The notes under the pieces are model-generated. The model saw only the letters and a program-made list of their open reading frames with translations. It made no database searches and had not been told where the DNA came from. Shown here piece after piece: positions 34,189 through 45,282 of a stretch of 64,000 nt of DNA (position 1 is the stretch's first letter; each line of letters opens with the position of its first letter). This DNA is from Dichetophora obliterata (lineage: Eukaryota; Arthropoda; Insecta; Diptera; Sciomyzidae), in the NCBI GenBank assembly GCA_963920525.1, contig OY986435.1:302263908-302327907 (forward strand), in the 5' to 3' direction. A program made the translations under genes and the position numbers.

Positions 34189-35493
34189 AAGGGTCCGCCA
34201 AATAACTTTTCTTTTTTTGGAAAATTCTATAAAAAAAACTACTGAATATTTTCTCAAACTTCTTTATTTATTTGAAAGTACAATCCTTCCGGTTAATAAT
34301 GGAAAATAATTTCATTCAAATGGCTGCCTCGGCTGGCCATGCAGTAGCCTACATGATCGGTCCAATTTTTAAGCACATTATCGATTGTGTGCATCTGTAT
34401 TTCACCAATGGCTTCACGAATATTGTCCTTTAAAGCGTCAATTGTCTCTGGCTTGTCTGCGTAACACTTATCTTTGAGGGCACCCCACAAATAATAGTCC
34501 AACGGTGTCAAATCGCAGCTCCGAGGTGGCCAAACGACATCAGCTCTGCGGCTGATAATGCGATCTTCAAAAACACGGCGCAAAACATCGAGTGTAGCTT
34601 CGGCTGTGTGGCACGTAGCGCCGTCCTGCTGAAACCAAATGTTGCCAATATCCTCCTCTTCAATTTTTGTGAACAAAAATTCGTTCAACATGGCCCGATA
34701 ACGATCGCCATTGACTGTAACGGCCACTCCTTGCTCATTTTCAAAGAAAAATGGCCCAATTATGCCTCTGGACCAAAATCCGCACCAAACAGTGACTCGT
34801 TTTGGGTGCAGCGGCTTTTCAATGTATGCGTGCGGGTCTTATGTGCCCCAAATGCGACAATTTTGCTTGTTTAAATACCCGCTAAGATTAAAATGAGCTT
34901 CATCTGAAAAGATGATTTTTTTGGCAAAATCGGCATCTTCTGTAAGTCGATCGCAGGCCCACTTAGCGAAGCGAAAACGCATTGGATGGTCAGTTGGCTT
35001 CAACTCCTGAACCAATTGGACTTTGTATGGCGTCATGCCAGGGTCTTTATGCAAAATTCGTCTCAATGATGTCTCCGAAATGTTCAATTGTTGAGAACGA
35101 CGGTGAATTGATGTTGATGGCGCTTCACGTACACTTTCTGCCACAGCAGCAATATTCTCGGGTGTACGCACTGCTTTTGGCTTTTCACGCTTTAGTTTAT
35201 CGATGAGGATGCCAGTTTCTTTCACTTTTTTCACAAGATAACGATCATACGGAGCTGACGGTGCTTCACTTCTTCCAAAATCCATACGCAATTTTCGCAC
35301 ACATTCTGCAACATTACCATGATTTTCAAAGTAATGTCGCAATATTTCCCAGCGTTGTTCAAGCGTATACACAACCATATTTGTTCAGCGGAAGGATAAA
35401 ACTAATTATCTGTCGAATCAGACATAAGCTAAGTGTTACCTTTCACGAAATCTGTACTAGTTGAAAAAAAAAAACGTTAGATGGCGGACCCTT
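34189..35493 (-). mobile_element. mariner-like DNA transposon, 1,305 bp, TA target duplication
   Basis: The ends read AAGGGTCCGCCA (34189) and its inverse TGGCGGACCCTT (35482-35493), followed inward by weaker similarity ('aataacttttcttttttt' against 'tctaacgttttttttttt'). TA flanks are at 34187-34188 and 35494-35495. The length is typical for a mariner-type element. One transposase gene on the minus strand spans nearly the whole interior. Confidence 0.93.
34293..35378 (-). pseudogene. mariner-like transposase with a single in-frame stop codon
   Basis: The protein starts MVVYTLEQRWEILRHYFENH, an N-terminal helix-turn-helix that would bind the inverted ends, then a second DNA-binding region (STSIHRRSQQLNISETSLRR). 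The catalytic core includes KKIIFSDEAHFNLSGYLNKQ (first Asp), IWFQQDGATCHTAEA (second Asp) and VVWPPRSCDLTPLDYYLWG (third Asp). I count 36 residues between the second and third Asp, unlike the 34 of classical mariner. The reading frame is continuous from 35378 to 34293 except for TAA at 34839-34841, directly after RIWGT; the 37 codons after that stop still read as transposase. One base change would account for the lesion, so the copy is recent but inactive unless read through. Confidence 0.92.
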
Positions 35494-35954
35494 TACTTTT
35501 TGAGATATGAGTTTTGGCACGCCAAAATTGAAAAAGACACACTGTGCGTTGGTGCTATTTTGCCTTAGTAATGTGCCATTAAAGGGTTATGATCAAACGA
35601 ACGACTGAATGCTCTCTAGCATACAATGTTAAATATTCCCGGGGGGAAAACCTAGTCTAAAACAGTTAGATCGAAACGAGTTCAATATCTAATTAGATAT
35701 TTTTAATTTTATTTCGATTTTTATACAATTTTGTACGATTTTTAAGGCCTTTTTCACTAATTTTTGGAGTATTATTTATACAACAAGGCCTCATATTTTG
35801 ACCTTTATTTCATTTTCATTTTTAGACCTTGTTCCTGGAGCCTTAGATCGCAGAGCCGTTTTGGTTTTCCATTTAAATATATCTACTCGCTGAAAAAATT
35901 ATATTTGGCATCCATTACATACATGATTGATAAATTTTCCATATATGTATATTA

Positions 35955-36975
35955 GGGCGGGTCGATTTATTTTTCGACAATTTCCCTATGATTTCCGTAT
36001 TCTATGGGTTATTCCATGAAAATTTGCCAAAGGAACCTTAGCTCTATCGTTAAAATCGAGTCCCCTACTTTTTGTTGGTAGATTTTTTCCCAAATTGACG
36101 TTCGTATGAAATATTACCTACACGTTCACATCCATAACTCAAAAACTATCGATCGGGTTTAATTAAAAGTAATTAACTTTAAAAGTAGACGCGTTGGAAA
36201 GGTGATTTTGATCAATTTACAAAAAAAAAAATCTCCAACATTGGTCCAACGGTTCAAAAGTTACGGGCATTTTTGTCCAAATTTTGGACAATTTTTCCAT
36301 TTTTTTCAGACTTTCAGAAAAAATAATGTTTTTTTCACATTTTGTCTTTTACTACACTCAAATTGAATATTTTTTTTTGATAATAGGTTGATAGATACTT
36401 TATTTTCTCTTAATTTGAATTTTTGTAGAAAAAAAAAATTAAAAGGGAAAAAAAATCAAAAAGTTGTTTTTATGTGTTATTTTGTTTTAGCAACATCGCT
36501 TGAATTAATCAACCGAATTCGATAAATTTGGGCTTAAACTCTTCGTTTTGAATTGCAAATTGAATAAAATAATGGATTGAGCCAAAAAATGGCCACAAAA
36601 GTAATATTCTTGGACAAAATCATGAAAAAAATGGAAAAATGGTCCAAAATTTGGACAAAAATGCCCGTAACTTTTGAACCGTTGGACCAATGTTGGAAAT
36701 TTTGTTTTGTAAATTGATCAAAATGAGCTCACCTTTCCAACGCGTCTACTTTTGATTAAACCCGATCGATAGTTTTTGAGTTATGGATGTGAACGTGTAG
36801 GTAATATTTCATACGAACGTCAATTTGGGAAAAAATCTACCAACAAAAAGTAGGGGACTCGATTTTAACGATAGAGGTATGGTTCCTTCAGCAAATGTTC
36901 ATGGAATAACCCATAGAATACGGAAATCATAGGGAAATTGGTGAATTTTTTCACTCCCTACAAATCGACCCGCCC
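35955..36975. mobile_element. Long-hairpin MITE, 1,021 bp, TA flanks
   Basis: The ends GGGCGGGTCGATTT are inverse at both sides, with TA outside (35953-35954 and 36976-36977). The arms are about 360 bp each (35955-36310 and 36630-36975) and highly similar: 'cgaacgtcaatttgggaaaa', 'ctttccaacgcgtctactttt' and 'ccgttggaccaatgttgga' all occur mirrored. The centre is a short AT-rich spacer. No transposase is present. The TA target implies a mariner/Tc1-type source. Confidence 0.85.
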
Positions 36976-38550
36976 TAATGTATATATAATAAAAAAGTAA
37001 ACAATAGTGCCAATAGGAGAGATAAAGAGTTATTTATTATACTGTTATTAGACACAATTACTTGTAGGTTTGGACCTAGTTACATTATAATAGAAAATGT
37101 AATCAAAACCGTTTCAGAAGTTTTTTCTTTATTAATTTATCGTAATAAAACACGTGCTCATCAAATAACAATACGTTAATTTTTTACGTAACACAAATTA
37201 ATTTCTGCAAATATGTCATGTTCGATGTTATTGCTTCAGTATTTTCTTTTGTGGATTTTTTTTCTTACATTAGCTGTGGAATTTTTCAAATATTTCAAAT
37301 AATATGAAGTTTTTGAAAGTTTGTGCTCAAATGAAAAACATAAAAAGGAAGTCTTATTATATATATAATCAGGACTAATTCTGATCAAATAATATAAAGC
37401 CATTTTATTAAATATACCATCAGGTGCTCACACTACGATTACTCACATTATTATCATGTTAAAAAATTCAGGCAACTAATAATGCAACTATTATAGGGGT
37501 TAGCTCGTACAAAACTATACAGTAAAATCTAAAAACAAATATAACTGGAATATAAGGTTTTGTTTTTTAACTTTGATAACAAATATAACAAAAGAAAGAT
37601 TGAATAATGCCTTCTTTGCATGCACCACCGAACTCCTAAAAATTAATTTCGTAAATTATGTGGCTTTTATGAACTTTTATTATAAGAACACATTTTTCCT
37701 GTATGAGTCTTTAAATATTTGTGTATGGATTCTTTAAAAAAAATGTGCAACAGTGCATTTCTTCTCTTTTTATTATAGTTTGTTTATTTTTGCATGCGAC
37801 ACTTTCGCTCCATCTTCAAGTGTTCTGTTGAAGTGAAAACAAAGTCGATGTCAGTGCTGTATTTGCAGCAACAAAAAACCGTTCAAAAGAGTTTAGAAAG
37901 AAGAGTTGAGAAAGAAAAAAAAACCAATATTTACTCTTGTCACATACTGAAAATGTAGGTCATAATTAATGAAGTTATTGCTAGAGTTTTATCTGTGAAA
38001 TTTTTAAGTGCAGTGGTGAAGATGCAGATTTGCTCTCAGCCTCAAATGAAAAAAAAACAAAACATTAGACTAGGCTTCCTTTGAACTGCCTATATGTAAA
38101 TGTTGTATGCAATTTTATGCAATATTTTGTTGTTCAACCACAACAAAGTTTTTTAAAAGTAATCATCAAGAAGTTTGAAAACCGGAGTCTCTAAGGCTAT
38201 TATTGAGATGATAGAAATTGCAAAGAATTTTATAAAAATCTGCGTATAATACGAGCTAGTTATTTTTAAGAAGGTCACATCAGAAAAATCTGTACGCGAA
38301 GCGTTTCCCGTAATGAAGTGTTTCATAGTCATTTATTTTGGATTTCGGTCTTGTTATTGATTAATTAAATACAAGATTTTTTTACATATTCTTGAATGGC
38401 TAATAGATAAACAAAGCTGCCGTAGAAGATAAGACACAGAGAGAAAAAAAATGAGCAAACACGTCCAGCACTCACTTAAGCCAAGACTGCAAACCTAACT
38501 TATTTACATTGGAATTTCGGAGAATTTGTGGTGGAAAAAAGTCACGCCAT
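36976..38550. other. AT-rich non-coding DNA
   Basis: No gene, repeat array or inverted end was recognised in this stretch. Confidence 0.5.
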
Positions 38551-38551
38551 T

Positions 38552-38787
38552 AGTGTGGTGGGTTATGACATACCCCAAAAGTAAGAGACGTATAAATACT
38601 AAAAAAAAAAAAATTAATCGAAAAAGTTCAGATGCTTCGAGTTCTTGATTGAATTACTATTAAAATATAATGTTTTTAGTGCGTTGCTATTTAAACAAAA
38701 GAATAGTTTTATTGAAACCTACAAATACTACTTACAAGATATTGAAGGAAATTAGGTCTCTGGAGTATGTCATACCCCACCACACCA
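38552..38787. repeat. Short inverted repeat around GTGTGGTGGGgtATGACATA
   Basis: 'agtgtggtgggttatgacat' at 38552 is mirrored by 'tatgtcataccccaccacac' ending near 38787. The intervening 180 bp is AT-rich. It probably represents a decayed MITE. No flanking duplication was found. Confidence 0.5.
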
Positions 38788-38939
38788 ACGGTGGGTTAAT
38801 AGTAAAATTTTACTGAGATTTGCAAAATTGATTTTGTTGTATGAGATGGAACACTCAGTTTTTTTCTTTATATGTGAAAACTGCACTGGTCTTCAGTCAA
38901 ATCCATTTCCGAATTAAAATAGCTTCAACCAAAACTTTT

Positions 38940-39129
38940 GAGCGTTGACCTAAGTTGCTGTTGACCTCTCTGTCAAATGGATTTGCGATAATCTAATTTT
39001 TTTGCGGTTATAAAATTTGCTTTGGCGAAAATTTAATCTATTGCAAACATCGTCGACTCGACCTTGTTCAGTAATCACTGTCTCAAGTCCACTTGACAGA
39101 GAGGTCGACAGCCACTTAGGTCGACGCTC
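38940..39129. mobile_element. MITE with about 48-bp inverted ends
   Basis: GAGCGTTGACCTAAGTTGCT, then 'gttgacctctctgtcaaatgga', is mirrored at about 39083-39129 (inverse GAGCGTCGACCTAAGTGGCT...). The loop is about 95 bp. No target duplication was resolved. The short open frames on both strands across it reflect the palindrome. Confidence 0.7.
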
Positions 39130-39232
39130 CACAGTGATGACAGAGGTGAATGTCACGAATAAAATGATTTCAACTGGCGTTGCGCAAAATGACCCCAAAA
39201 AATATGAACTCAATCTTAAAATGGAACTTAGT

Positions 39233-39874
39233 ATACAGAGTTGTTGTTGTTGTTGTTGTTGCCTTCTTTAAAAACTTACTTGATCTAAAGCTCACAATTT
39301 AATTAATGCAATAATTTCATAGATCATAAAAAAACTAATTAACTAACTATGGCGGAGCACGGCCAAATAAGTTTAACTAATGTCAAATGGATCGATTTCG
39401 GTCAAAGTCATGTGTAATTGAACATTTGGTTGTGAAAATAGCCACCTTTCAGTTAGAACACTAGCTTCTGGCGAAGCAAAAAATCGTTTCATTTCTATGG
39501 TGCATTTCGACAAACTATCGAACACCAATGAATATTGAAATAAATAAAAAAGCAACTAGAACAGATGGCAACCCTTGATAGAGTTGATGGCGGTGATCTA
39601 TAAATAGCCTACTGCTTTAAATGTCATATGATTTAGTAGCCAATTTGAACGTTCAATTTGTTCTATATAATTCAAATGAAAGAATTCCTAATGTGTGAAA
39701 TCATATGCAACTTTAAACAGTTAGTTGATCAGACTGTCTAGTCAGCTAAGTGATTGACTCTATACAGAGTTGTTGTTGTTGTTGTTGTTGTTGCCTTCTT
39801 TAAAAACTTACTTGATCTAAAGCTCAAAATTTAATTCATGTAATAATTTCATAGATCATAAAAAAACTAATTAA
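39233..39874 (+). mobile_element. Element with terminal direct repeats (about 110 bp) and a 10-bp flanking duplication
   Basis: The first 110 bp ('atacagagttgttgttgttg', a (GTT)n run, 'ccttctttaaaaacttactt', 'gatctaaagctcacaa', ending '...aaaactaattaa') recur at 39762-39874. GGAACTTAGT stands just outside on both sides (39223-39232 and 39875-39884), consistent with a target duplication. The interior contains no protein frame that I recognise. Direct ends resemble miniature terminal-repeat retroelements, but the ends are not TG...CA and the duplication is longer than the usual 4-6 bp. Relatives are at 14262-16650 and about 47110-47270. Confidence 0.65.
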
Positions 39875-40099
39875 GGAACTTAGTTCCATATTTGAGAGCA
39901 AATTTCAGTATAAAAATAATAGACTCCAAAAATATAATGAAAAATCACCGCAACCAAATAAAATAAGCTTAAAATTAATTTTGGTACATTTTTTATTTCT
40001 TACTTTAAGGCTTTTATTCATTATACAAATAACCCTAAGGCTGCGTTCATAGTAAGCGCTTTTAGCTTAGCCGAGAGGAAAAAGCTCAAAGTGTTCATA

Positions 40100-41367
40100 C
40101 CCAGTGTGCCAAACGGATCTGTTACGAATCCGTAACGAACTCACTTCTTCGTACATTTTGTCCGAAATGGATTGAGTTTCGCATCCGGAACGGATCCTTT
40201 TTCTTATGAAATTCCTCTCTCCGTTACGGACTTCAGTTACGAATCCGTTTCGGACTTCAGATACGAATCCGTTTCGGACTTCAGTTACGAATCCGTTTCG
40301 GAATTCAGATACGAATCCGTTTCGGACTTCAGATACGAATCCGTTTCGGACTTCAGATACGAATCTGTTTCGGGCTTCAGATACGAATCCGTTTCGGACT
40401 TCAGATACGAATCCATTTCGGACTTCATATACGAAACAGACGTTTCAGACTCTTTTTTTCTAAATAATGCGAACTCGCAACGGACTCGTTTGACGCATTT
40501 AGCTACAGATGTTAAAAATATAGGTTCTCTAAACAAGTTTGACGCATTCAAATTCGAAAACTTTTTGCAGGAAATTAAACGTAAATTAAAACAAAAAAAA
40601 AAATTATTTTGTAATCAAATTTATAAGAGAGTAGTGGAGGCTAGTTTAAATAGTAAAAAAATAATTCAAAATATCAAGCAAACGAGTACAATGTTGGTGA
40701 GTTCTAGGATGGCTCATACTTGTTTCTTCAAACAGCTAAACATTATTTTTCATTGAAGCATCCCAATAACTTTTACTGCTATAATGACAAAGCGTACAAA
40801 ATTCACGCAATTAAAAAAGTTTCCGAAAAATATCTTGTGTACGGCTATCCTATAGTCACATTTAACTTGATCACTAATGATAATTATTTAAAAATTCTGA
40901 CAAGTACTTTTCTTCGATTTGAAGGAGAGCTTGAGGAGCACGAGCCTAATGAAATAAAAAAGTTGTTTAAAATAAAAATAAGTACACAATTGTATTTCGT
41001 ATCCCTAATCCACTGAAAATAAAATAAGAAGTTGTAAAACAAATATAAGACTGTCTTTTATGTTAACGTTGTGGTAATTTTTTTGACGGATTCGTAACGG
41101 GTTCGTAACGGGTCCGTCAAAACATAAGAGCGATTCCTCTCAAAAATACGAATTGCTTTTTCCATTTTTTCGGATCCGCCTCGAACTCAAAACGGACTTC
41201 AGAAACGAATCTGTAACGGACTTCATATACGAATCCGTTTCAGATTCTTTTAGCGGATTCGTAACGGGTTCGTAACGGGTCCGTCGAAACATAAGAAAGC
41301 GTAGTGCGTACTGACGGACTCGTAACGGGTTCGTAACGGATCCGCATCCGTTTTTGTGCACATTGGG
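40100..41367 (+). mobile_element. Small CACTA/EnSpm-like element, 1,268 bp, with subterminal repeat arrays
   Basis: The ends read CCCAGTGTGCCAAACGGAT and inverse ATCCG...GTGCACATTGGG, with TA on both sides (40098-40099 and 41368-41369). Just inside each end lie multiple copies of a TTACGAATCCGT/ACGGATTCGTAA-type motif: about nine 24-bp units on the left (about 40225-40440) and a shorter inverse set on the right (about 41080-41350). Terminal motifs plus subterminal transposase-binding repeats are typical of CACTA elements. The residual protein (40172-41016) supports the assignment, but the superfamily is my inference and the 2-bp flank is weak evidence. Confidence 0.6.
40172..41016 (+). pseudogene. 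Transposase C-terminal remnant fused to repeat-encoded sequence
   Basis: The first part (40172-40440) is translated subterminal DNA: the 24-bp unit gives SDFRYESV repeats, about eight, because 24 is a multiple of three. From about 40480 the sequence changes to LTHLATDVKNIGSLNKFDAF followed by KFENFLQEIKRKLKQ. This resembles the DDV-N-GPL-FSAF-FENYL motif at the C-terminal side of animal CACTA-like transposases (recalled pattern). The frame shifts near 40690-40720, with a TAG in the downstream frame, and continues as DGSYLFLQTAKHYFSLKHPN to KISTQLYFVSLIH (41016). The catalytic core is absent. It is a deletion derivative, not a working enzyme. Confidence 0.55.
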
Positions 41368-41559
41368 TAGTGACAGCATAAAGCTTCTTTTCAAATGATT
41401 TTCAGCGCTTATATCTCCATCTCGCTGGCTCTCACAGCAAAATAACTTTGTTTGTTATGCTTTGTTGTAGAGCATTTTTAAAATGGTTTTCGGCGCTTTA
41501 TTCTTGTTTGATCACATAGTTTAAATTTTTTGGTTTAGTTTTAAACCCGGCGCGTTGCT

Positions 41560-42930
41560 GCCACTCTCCCTATTCAAACGCCCATAAAATGTTATCAGTT
41601 AAACAGCATGTCTAAATTGAGGTCAAATACTGAATTCTAAGACTGTGCGACCTATATCCACAAAGCTATTCGATATAACAAATTTGGGTTGTATAGGAAG
41701 TGCCACTCTCTCTTCATCACCGCTAATAGAATGTAATCAATTAAACTGGATGTCTACATGGAGGTCGAATACCGAATTCCAAAACTGTGCGACATATAAC
41801 TCCAAAACTATTCGATAGCACAAATTTTGATTGTATGGGAGGTGCCACTCTCCTTTTCCCTACGCCCATAAAATTTTAGCAATGAAACTGCATGAGTACA
41901 TTGAGGTCGAATACTGAATTTTGAGGCTGATTTACCTATAACTCCAAATCTATTCGATATCGCAAATTTGGGTTAAATTGGAGGTGTCACGCCCCCCCGA
42001 CAAACTCTAAAAAATTTTATCAGTAAATCTGCAAGCGTAAATTTTGGTCGAATACTGAGATCCGACGCTGTGCGACCTTGAACTACAAAGCTATTCGATA
42101 TCACAAAATTTCGTTGTATGGGAGGTGCCACTCCCCCTTGATCAACGCTCATAAAATGTAATCAATGAAACTGCATGGGTACATTGAGGTCCAATACTGA
42201 ATTCCAAAGCTGTGAGACCTATAACCCCAATGCTATTTGATATCTCTAATTTGGGTTAAATAGGAGGTTTCACGCCCCCTTGTCGTACGCCCATAAAATG
42301 TAATTAATGAAACTGCATGTATAAATTGGGGCCGAATACTGAATTCTGACGCTGATATTCAATATCGCAAATTTACGTTAAATGGGAGGTGCCACGCCCC
42401 TCTTACCAATGAACATAGATTGAATCAATGAAACTGCATGTGTATATTGAGGTCGAATACTGAATTTCGGCGTTGTACGACTTATAACTCTAAAACTATT
42501 TGATAGCACAAAGTTGGGTTGTATGGGAAGTGCCACTCCCCTTTGCCCTACGACGACAAAATGTAAGTATTGAAAATGCATGTATAAATTTAGGTCGAAT
42601 ACCGAATTCTTACGCTGTCAACCTATAACTTCAAAGCAATACGATATCGCAAATTTGGGTTGTAAGGGAGATGTCACGCCTCCCTGTCCAACGCCCATAA
42701 AATAAAACCATTGAAACTGCATGTGTAAATTGAGGTCAAAAACTGAATTCCAAAGATGAATTCCTATAACTTCAAAGCTATTCGATATCACAAATTTGGG
42801 TTGTATCGGAGGTGCCCCTCCCCCTTGTCCACTCCCATAAAATTTCATCACAGAAACGGTACGTCTAAATTGTGGTCGAATACCGAATTTCTAAGCTGTG
42901 CGACCCATAACTCTAACTAAAGCTATTCGA
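41560..42930. repeat. Tandem array, about ten units of about 140 bp
   Basis: The 'gaggtcgaatactgaattc' block recurs near 41620, 41760, 41900, 42043, 42186, 42329, 42458, 42592, 42733 and 42873. Each unit also has 'tataactccaaagctattcg', 'caaatttgggttgtatggg' and 'gcccataaaatgtaatca'. Units are diverged and vary in length by about 10 bp. Minus-strand open frames across it repeat the same residues and are by-products. Confidence 0.9.
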
Positions 42931-43380
42931 TAACAACAATTTTTTATTTATATGTGGGAGGTAAAAGGGGGTGTGGCATTGCCCCTTAAACCATCTCGTA
43001 CGCAAAGCAAAGCGTACTTACAAAATTTGAGCTCAATCGGACCAATGGTTTCGAAGTATTTTGATATTTTCTTTAAAGTAGGCGTAGATGAATTGTGACC
43101 ACGCCCATTTTTTCAAAGTTAATTATAGTTATCATACGAACTTATTTACCAAATTTTAATTTCATACGACCAAAATCGTCTTAAATACAGCATTTTTATT
43201 GATTTGTGGGCGACAAAAGGGGGTGTGGTACAAAACCTGCAAAGATACACACATGCAATTTCTTATGTGCACCCTCCACACAGACCCCAATCACCCCTGA
43301 AAATTTCATTGAAATCGGGCAAGCCGTCTAGGAGGAGTATGCGAACAGGAAGTTTTGCCACTTAATTTTATATATATAGA
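42931..43380 (+). repeat. Retroposon-like 3' segment following the 140-bp array
   Basis: This stretch contains 'gagctcaatcggaccaatgg', 'gaccacgcccattttttc', 'gaaatcgggcaagccgtcta' and ends 'ttttatatatatagatat'. The closing motif order is like that at 18236-18375, 43740-43800 and 58290-58430. No protein was seen. Confidence 0.45.
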
Positions 43381-43384
43381 TATC

Positions 43385-43800
43385 AAAACAGTGGGCGCAA
43401 AAGTGGGCGTGGTCAATTTTTCTTTCAGTAAACACTTAAATTGGATTACTACGAACATTTGAAAAAAAAATTATCCAAATCGGTCCAGCCGTTTTCCGAT
43501 TTTAGATAAATTGAAAAAAGTGGGCGCAAAAGTGGGCGTGGTCAATTTTTCTTTCCGACAAAACTTAAATTGGATTACTATGAACATTAAAAAAAAATTA
43601 TCCAAATCGGTCCAGCCGTTTTCCGATTTTAGATAAATCAAAAAAAGTGGGCGCAATGTGGGCGTGGTCAATTTTTCTTTCCGTAAAAACCTAAGTTGGA
43701 CTATTACGAACATTTAAAAAAAAAAATTATCCAAATCGGTTCAGCCGTTCTCAACTGATGCAATTACCAACGAACGACATTTGATTTTTATTTATATAGA
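43385..43800 (+). repeat. Tandem array, three units of about 128 bp, ending in TATATAGATT
   Basis: The unit 'gtgggcgcaaaagtgggcgt' followed by 'ggtcaatttttctttc' and 'tccaaatcggtccagccgtt' starts near 43391, 43519 and 43647. The last unit runs into 'atttttatttatatagattg'. It resembles the preceding 43270-43380 end, suggesting two related elements side by side. Confidence 0.8.
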
Positions 43801-43977
43801 TTGTGACGTACTTAATTTTTAATTAGATTTGTTTATCAATTTTGCCTGTTAACAATATTTTCGTTGATTTTGTTTTATATGTTTGATCTTTTTTCTGCTG
43901 AAGTTTTAACCGTTGCTGCGTTGTTGTAGCGTTTTTGTTGTTTCGTTTTGTGGTGCTTTTCTGTTTTATGCACTTCT

Positions 43978-44300
43978 CACAAGTGGTGCATTGAACACAT
44001 TGACGACGACAGCAACAGTGCGTCAAATGTCAAATTATTTTTACATGCTTTTCTTATGGAGGTGAATGTGGTGAAAATGTTGCAACGACAATGAGTGATT
44101 GTGACAAAGTCGCTGTAGTCGGTTTAGAATTTTTTCCTAATTTGACGTGCGACAACAGAGCAATATAAGTGTTTGTGTATACGTGAATGAAACAATCTAA
44201 TGATACTTCCAGATTGCTGTTTCTTTCTTCATGTTGTTTCGCACTGTTGCAGTCGTCGTCAATGTGTTTAGTACATGACTTGTGGTGTATTCTATCTCGT
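43978..44300. repeat. Inverted repeat, arms about 45 bp
   Basis: 'cacattgacgacgacagcaa' with flanking bases (43978-44023) is mirrored at about 44248-44295 ('gttgcagtcgtcgtcaatgt'). A direct similarity also links 'tgctgaagttttaaccgttg' (about 43898) with 'tgctgaactttctaccgttg' (about 44338). It is probably a decayed foldback. The class is unassigned. Confidence 0.5.
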
Positions 44301-44462
44301 TTGTTACATAGTTTTCGTTATTCTTGTGTCCTTTTTATGCTGAACTTTCTACCGTTGTTATGCTCTGTGTGTTTCAAGTTCCTTTGAACTTTTGTTTATT
44401 ATTGGTTTGATCTTTCGTTGGTTATAATCGCGAAACTACTTTACGACTAGTTTAGTTTTAAA

Positions 44463-44582
44463 ATGGATATTGATCAGTTGATAACTGAAGTTTATTCGCG
44501 CCGTCTTTTATGGGATAAATGTCAAAAAAATTACCACCATCGGTTAATAACTGAAAAGTTGTGGGATGAAATAAATCAGTAA
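44463..44582 (+). CDS. MADF-domain N-terminal fragment, possibly a decayed first exon
   Basis: The short frame encodes MDIDQLITEVYSRRLLWDKC followed by QKNYHHRLITEKLWDEINQ, then TAA (39 residues). The spacing LI-EV--R--LWD---K-Y--R------W-EI is the start of the MADF DNA-binding domain, a Myb-like helical domain common in insect transcription factors and in Harbinger-type accessory proteins. Read past the TAA the frame continues LKIM and then meets GA|GTAAGT, a good splice donor at about 44595. This suggests an original first exon whose Gln or Glu codon became TAA. Neither the second half of the domain nor a promoter was found. It could be a host exon, a pseudogene or a transposon accessory gene. 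Confidence 0.5.
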   Translation: MDIDQLITEVYSRRLLWDKCQKNYHHRLITEKLWDEINQ

Positions 44583-44599
44583 TTGAAAATAATGAGTAA

Positions 44600-45282
44600 G
44601 TTTATGAAATTTTTTGTGTTTTAATACACATATAATTACAAAGAAGAACAAATTTTTTTAATACAAATTTTTTAATCCATTTAAGGGGAAAACTTGTAAG
44701 ATTAGAATAAAATCGATAATATGTATATGTTATTTTCAGAAAGTTCATTAAAAAATAAGAACATTTAAGTCTCGTTTCCTTGTTTTTATCTTCGCTACCT
44801 ATTTAGCGTAACGACAAAAAGTAGTCTGCGTTGAAAACAAAAAAAAAACACTGCCTTCACGTGATCACAACATTCTTAACGAGCTTAAAATCTACCAACA
44901 AAGCAACAAACAAAATATCATGCAAGTTCTTTGCTTCCTTCCCTTATTTTCTCTATTTTCCTATCCTGTTTCAAAATTGTTGTTGATACATATCAGAAAT
45001 AAAAGCTTCGAATCACTTCGTGGAATGCAAAACAGAATTTTAAAATCTACCAACAATGTAATGTCTCTTTTTTTCATTAAAAATCAACACAGTTCTCTTT
45101 TACATTTCTTTTTACTCTTCTCCATACTCTTTAAACAAAAAATCTTTCAATCTTTCACACAATATTGTGTGAAATGCCCCATATGTATTATTTTTATGTT
45201 AATTTCTTCTATGTCCGCAGTTAATGATTGATTGATTCGGTCATATAGTTCGTTTCATTTTATAGATCTGATCATGAACGAG
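44600..45282. other. AT-rich non-coding DNA
   Basis: No gene was recognised. If the MADF fragment is a real exon this would be its intron. The open frame at 44920-45231 has no identifiable domain. Confidence 0.4.

Noticed and set aside
34608..35464. Plus-strand frames across the mariner-like element
   Set aside because: Antisense shadows of the transposase.
42378..43713. Minus-strand frames with PPIQPKF or FRKEKLTTPTF repeats
   Set aside because: They are translations of the 140-bp and 128-bp tandem arrays.
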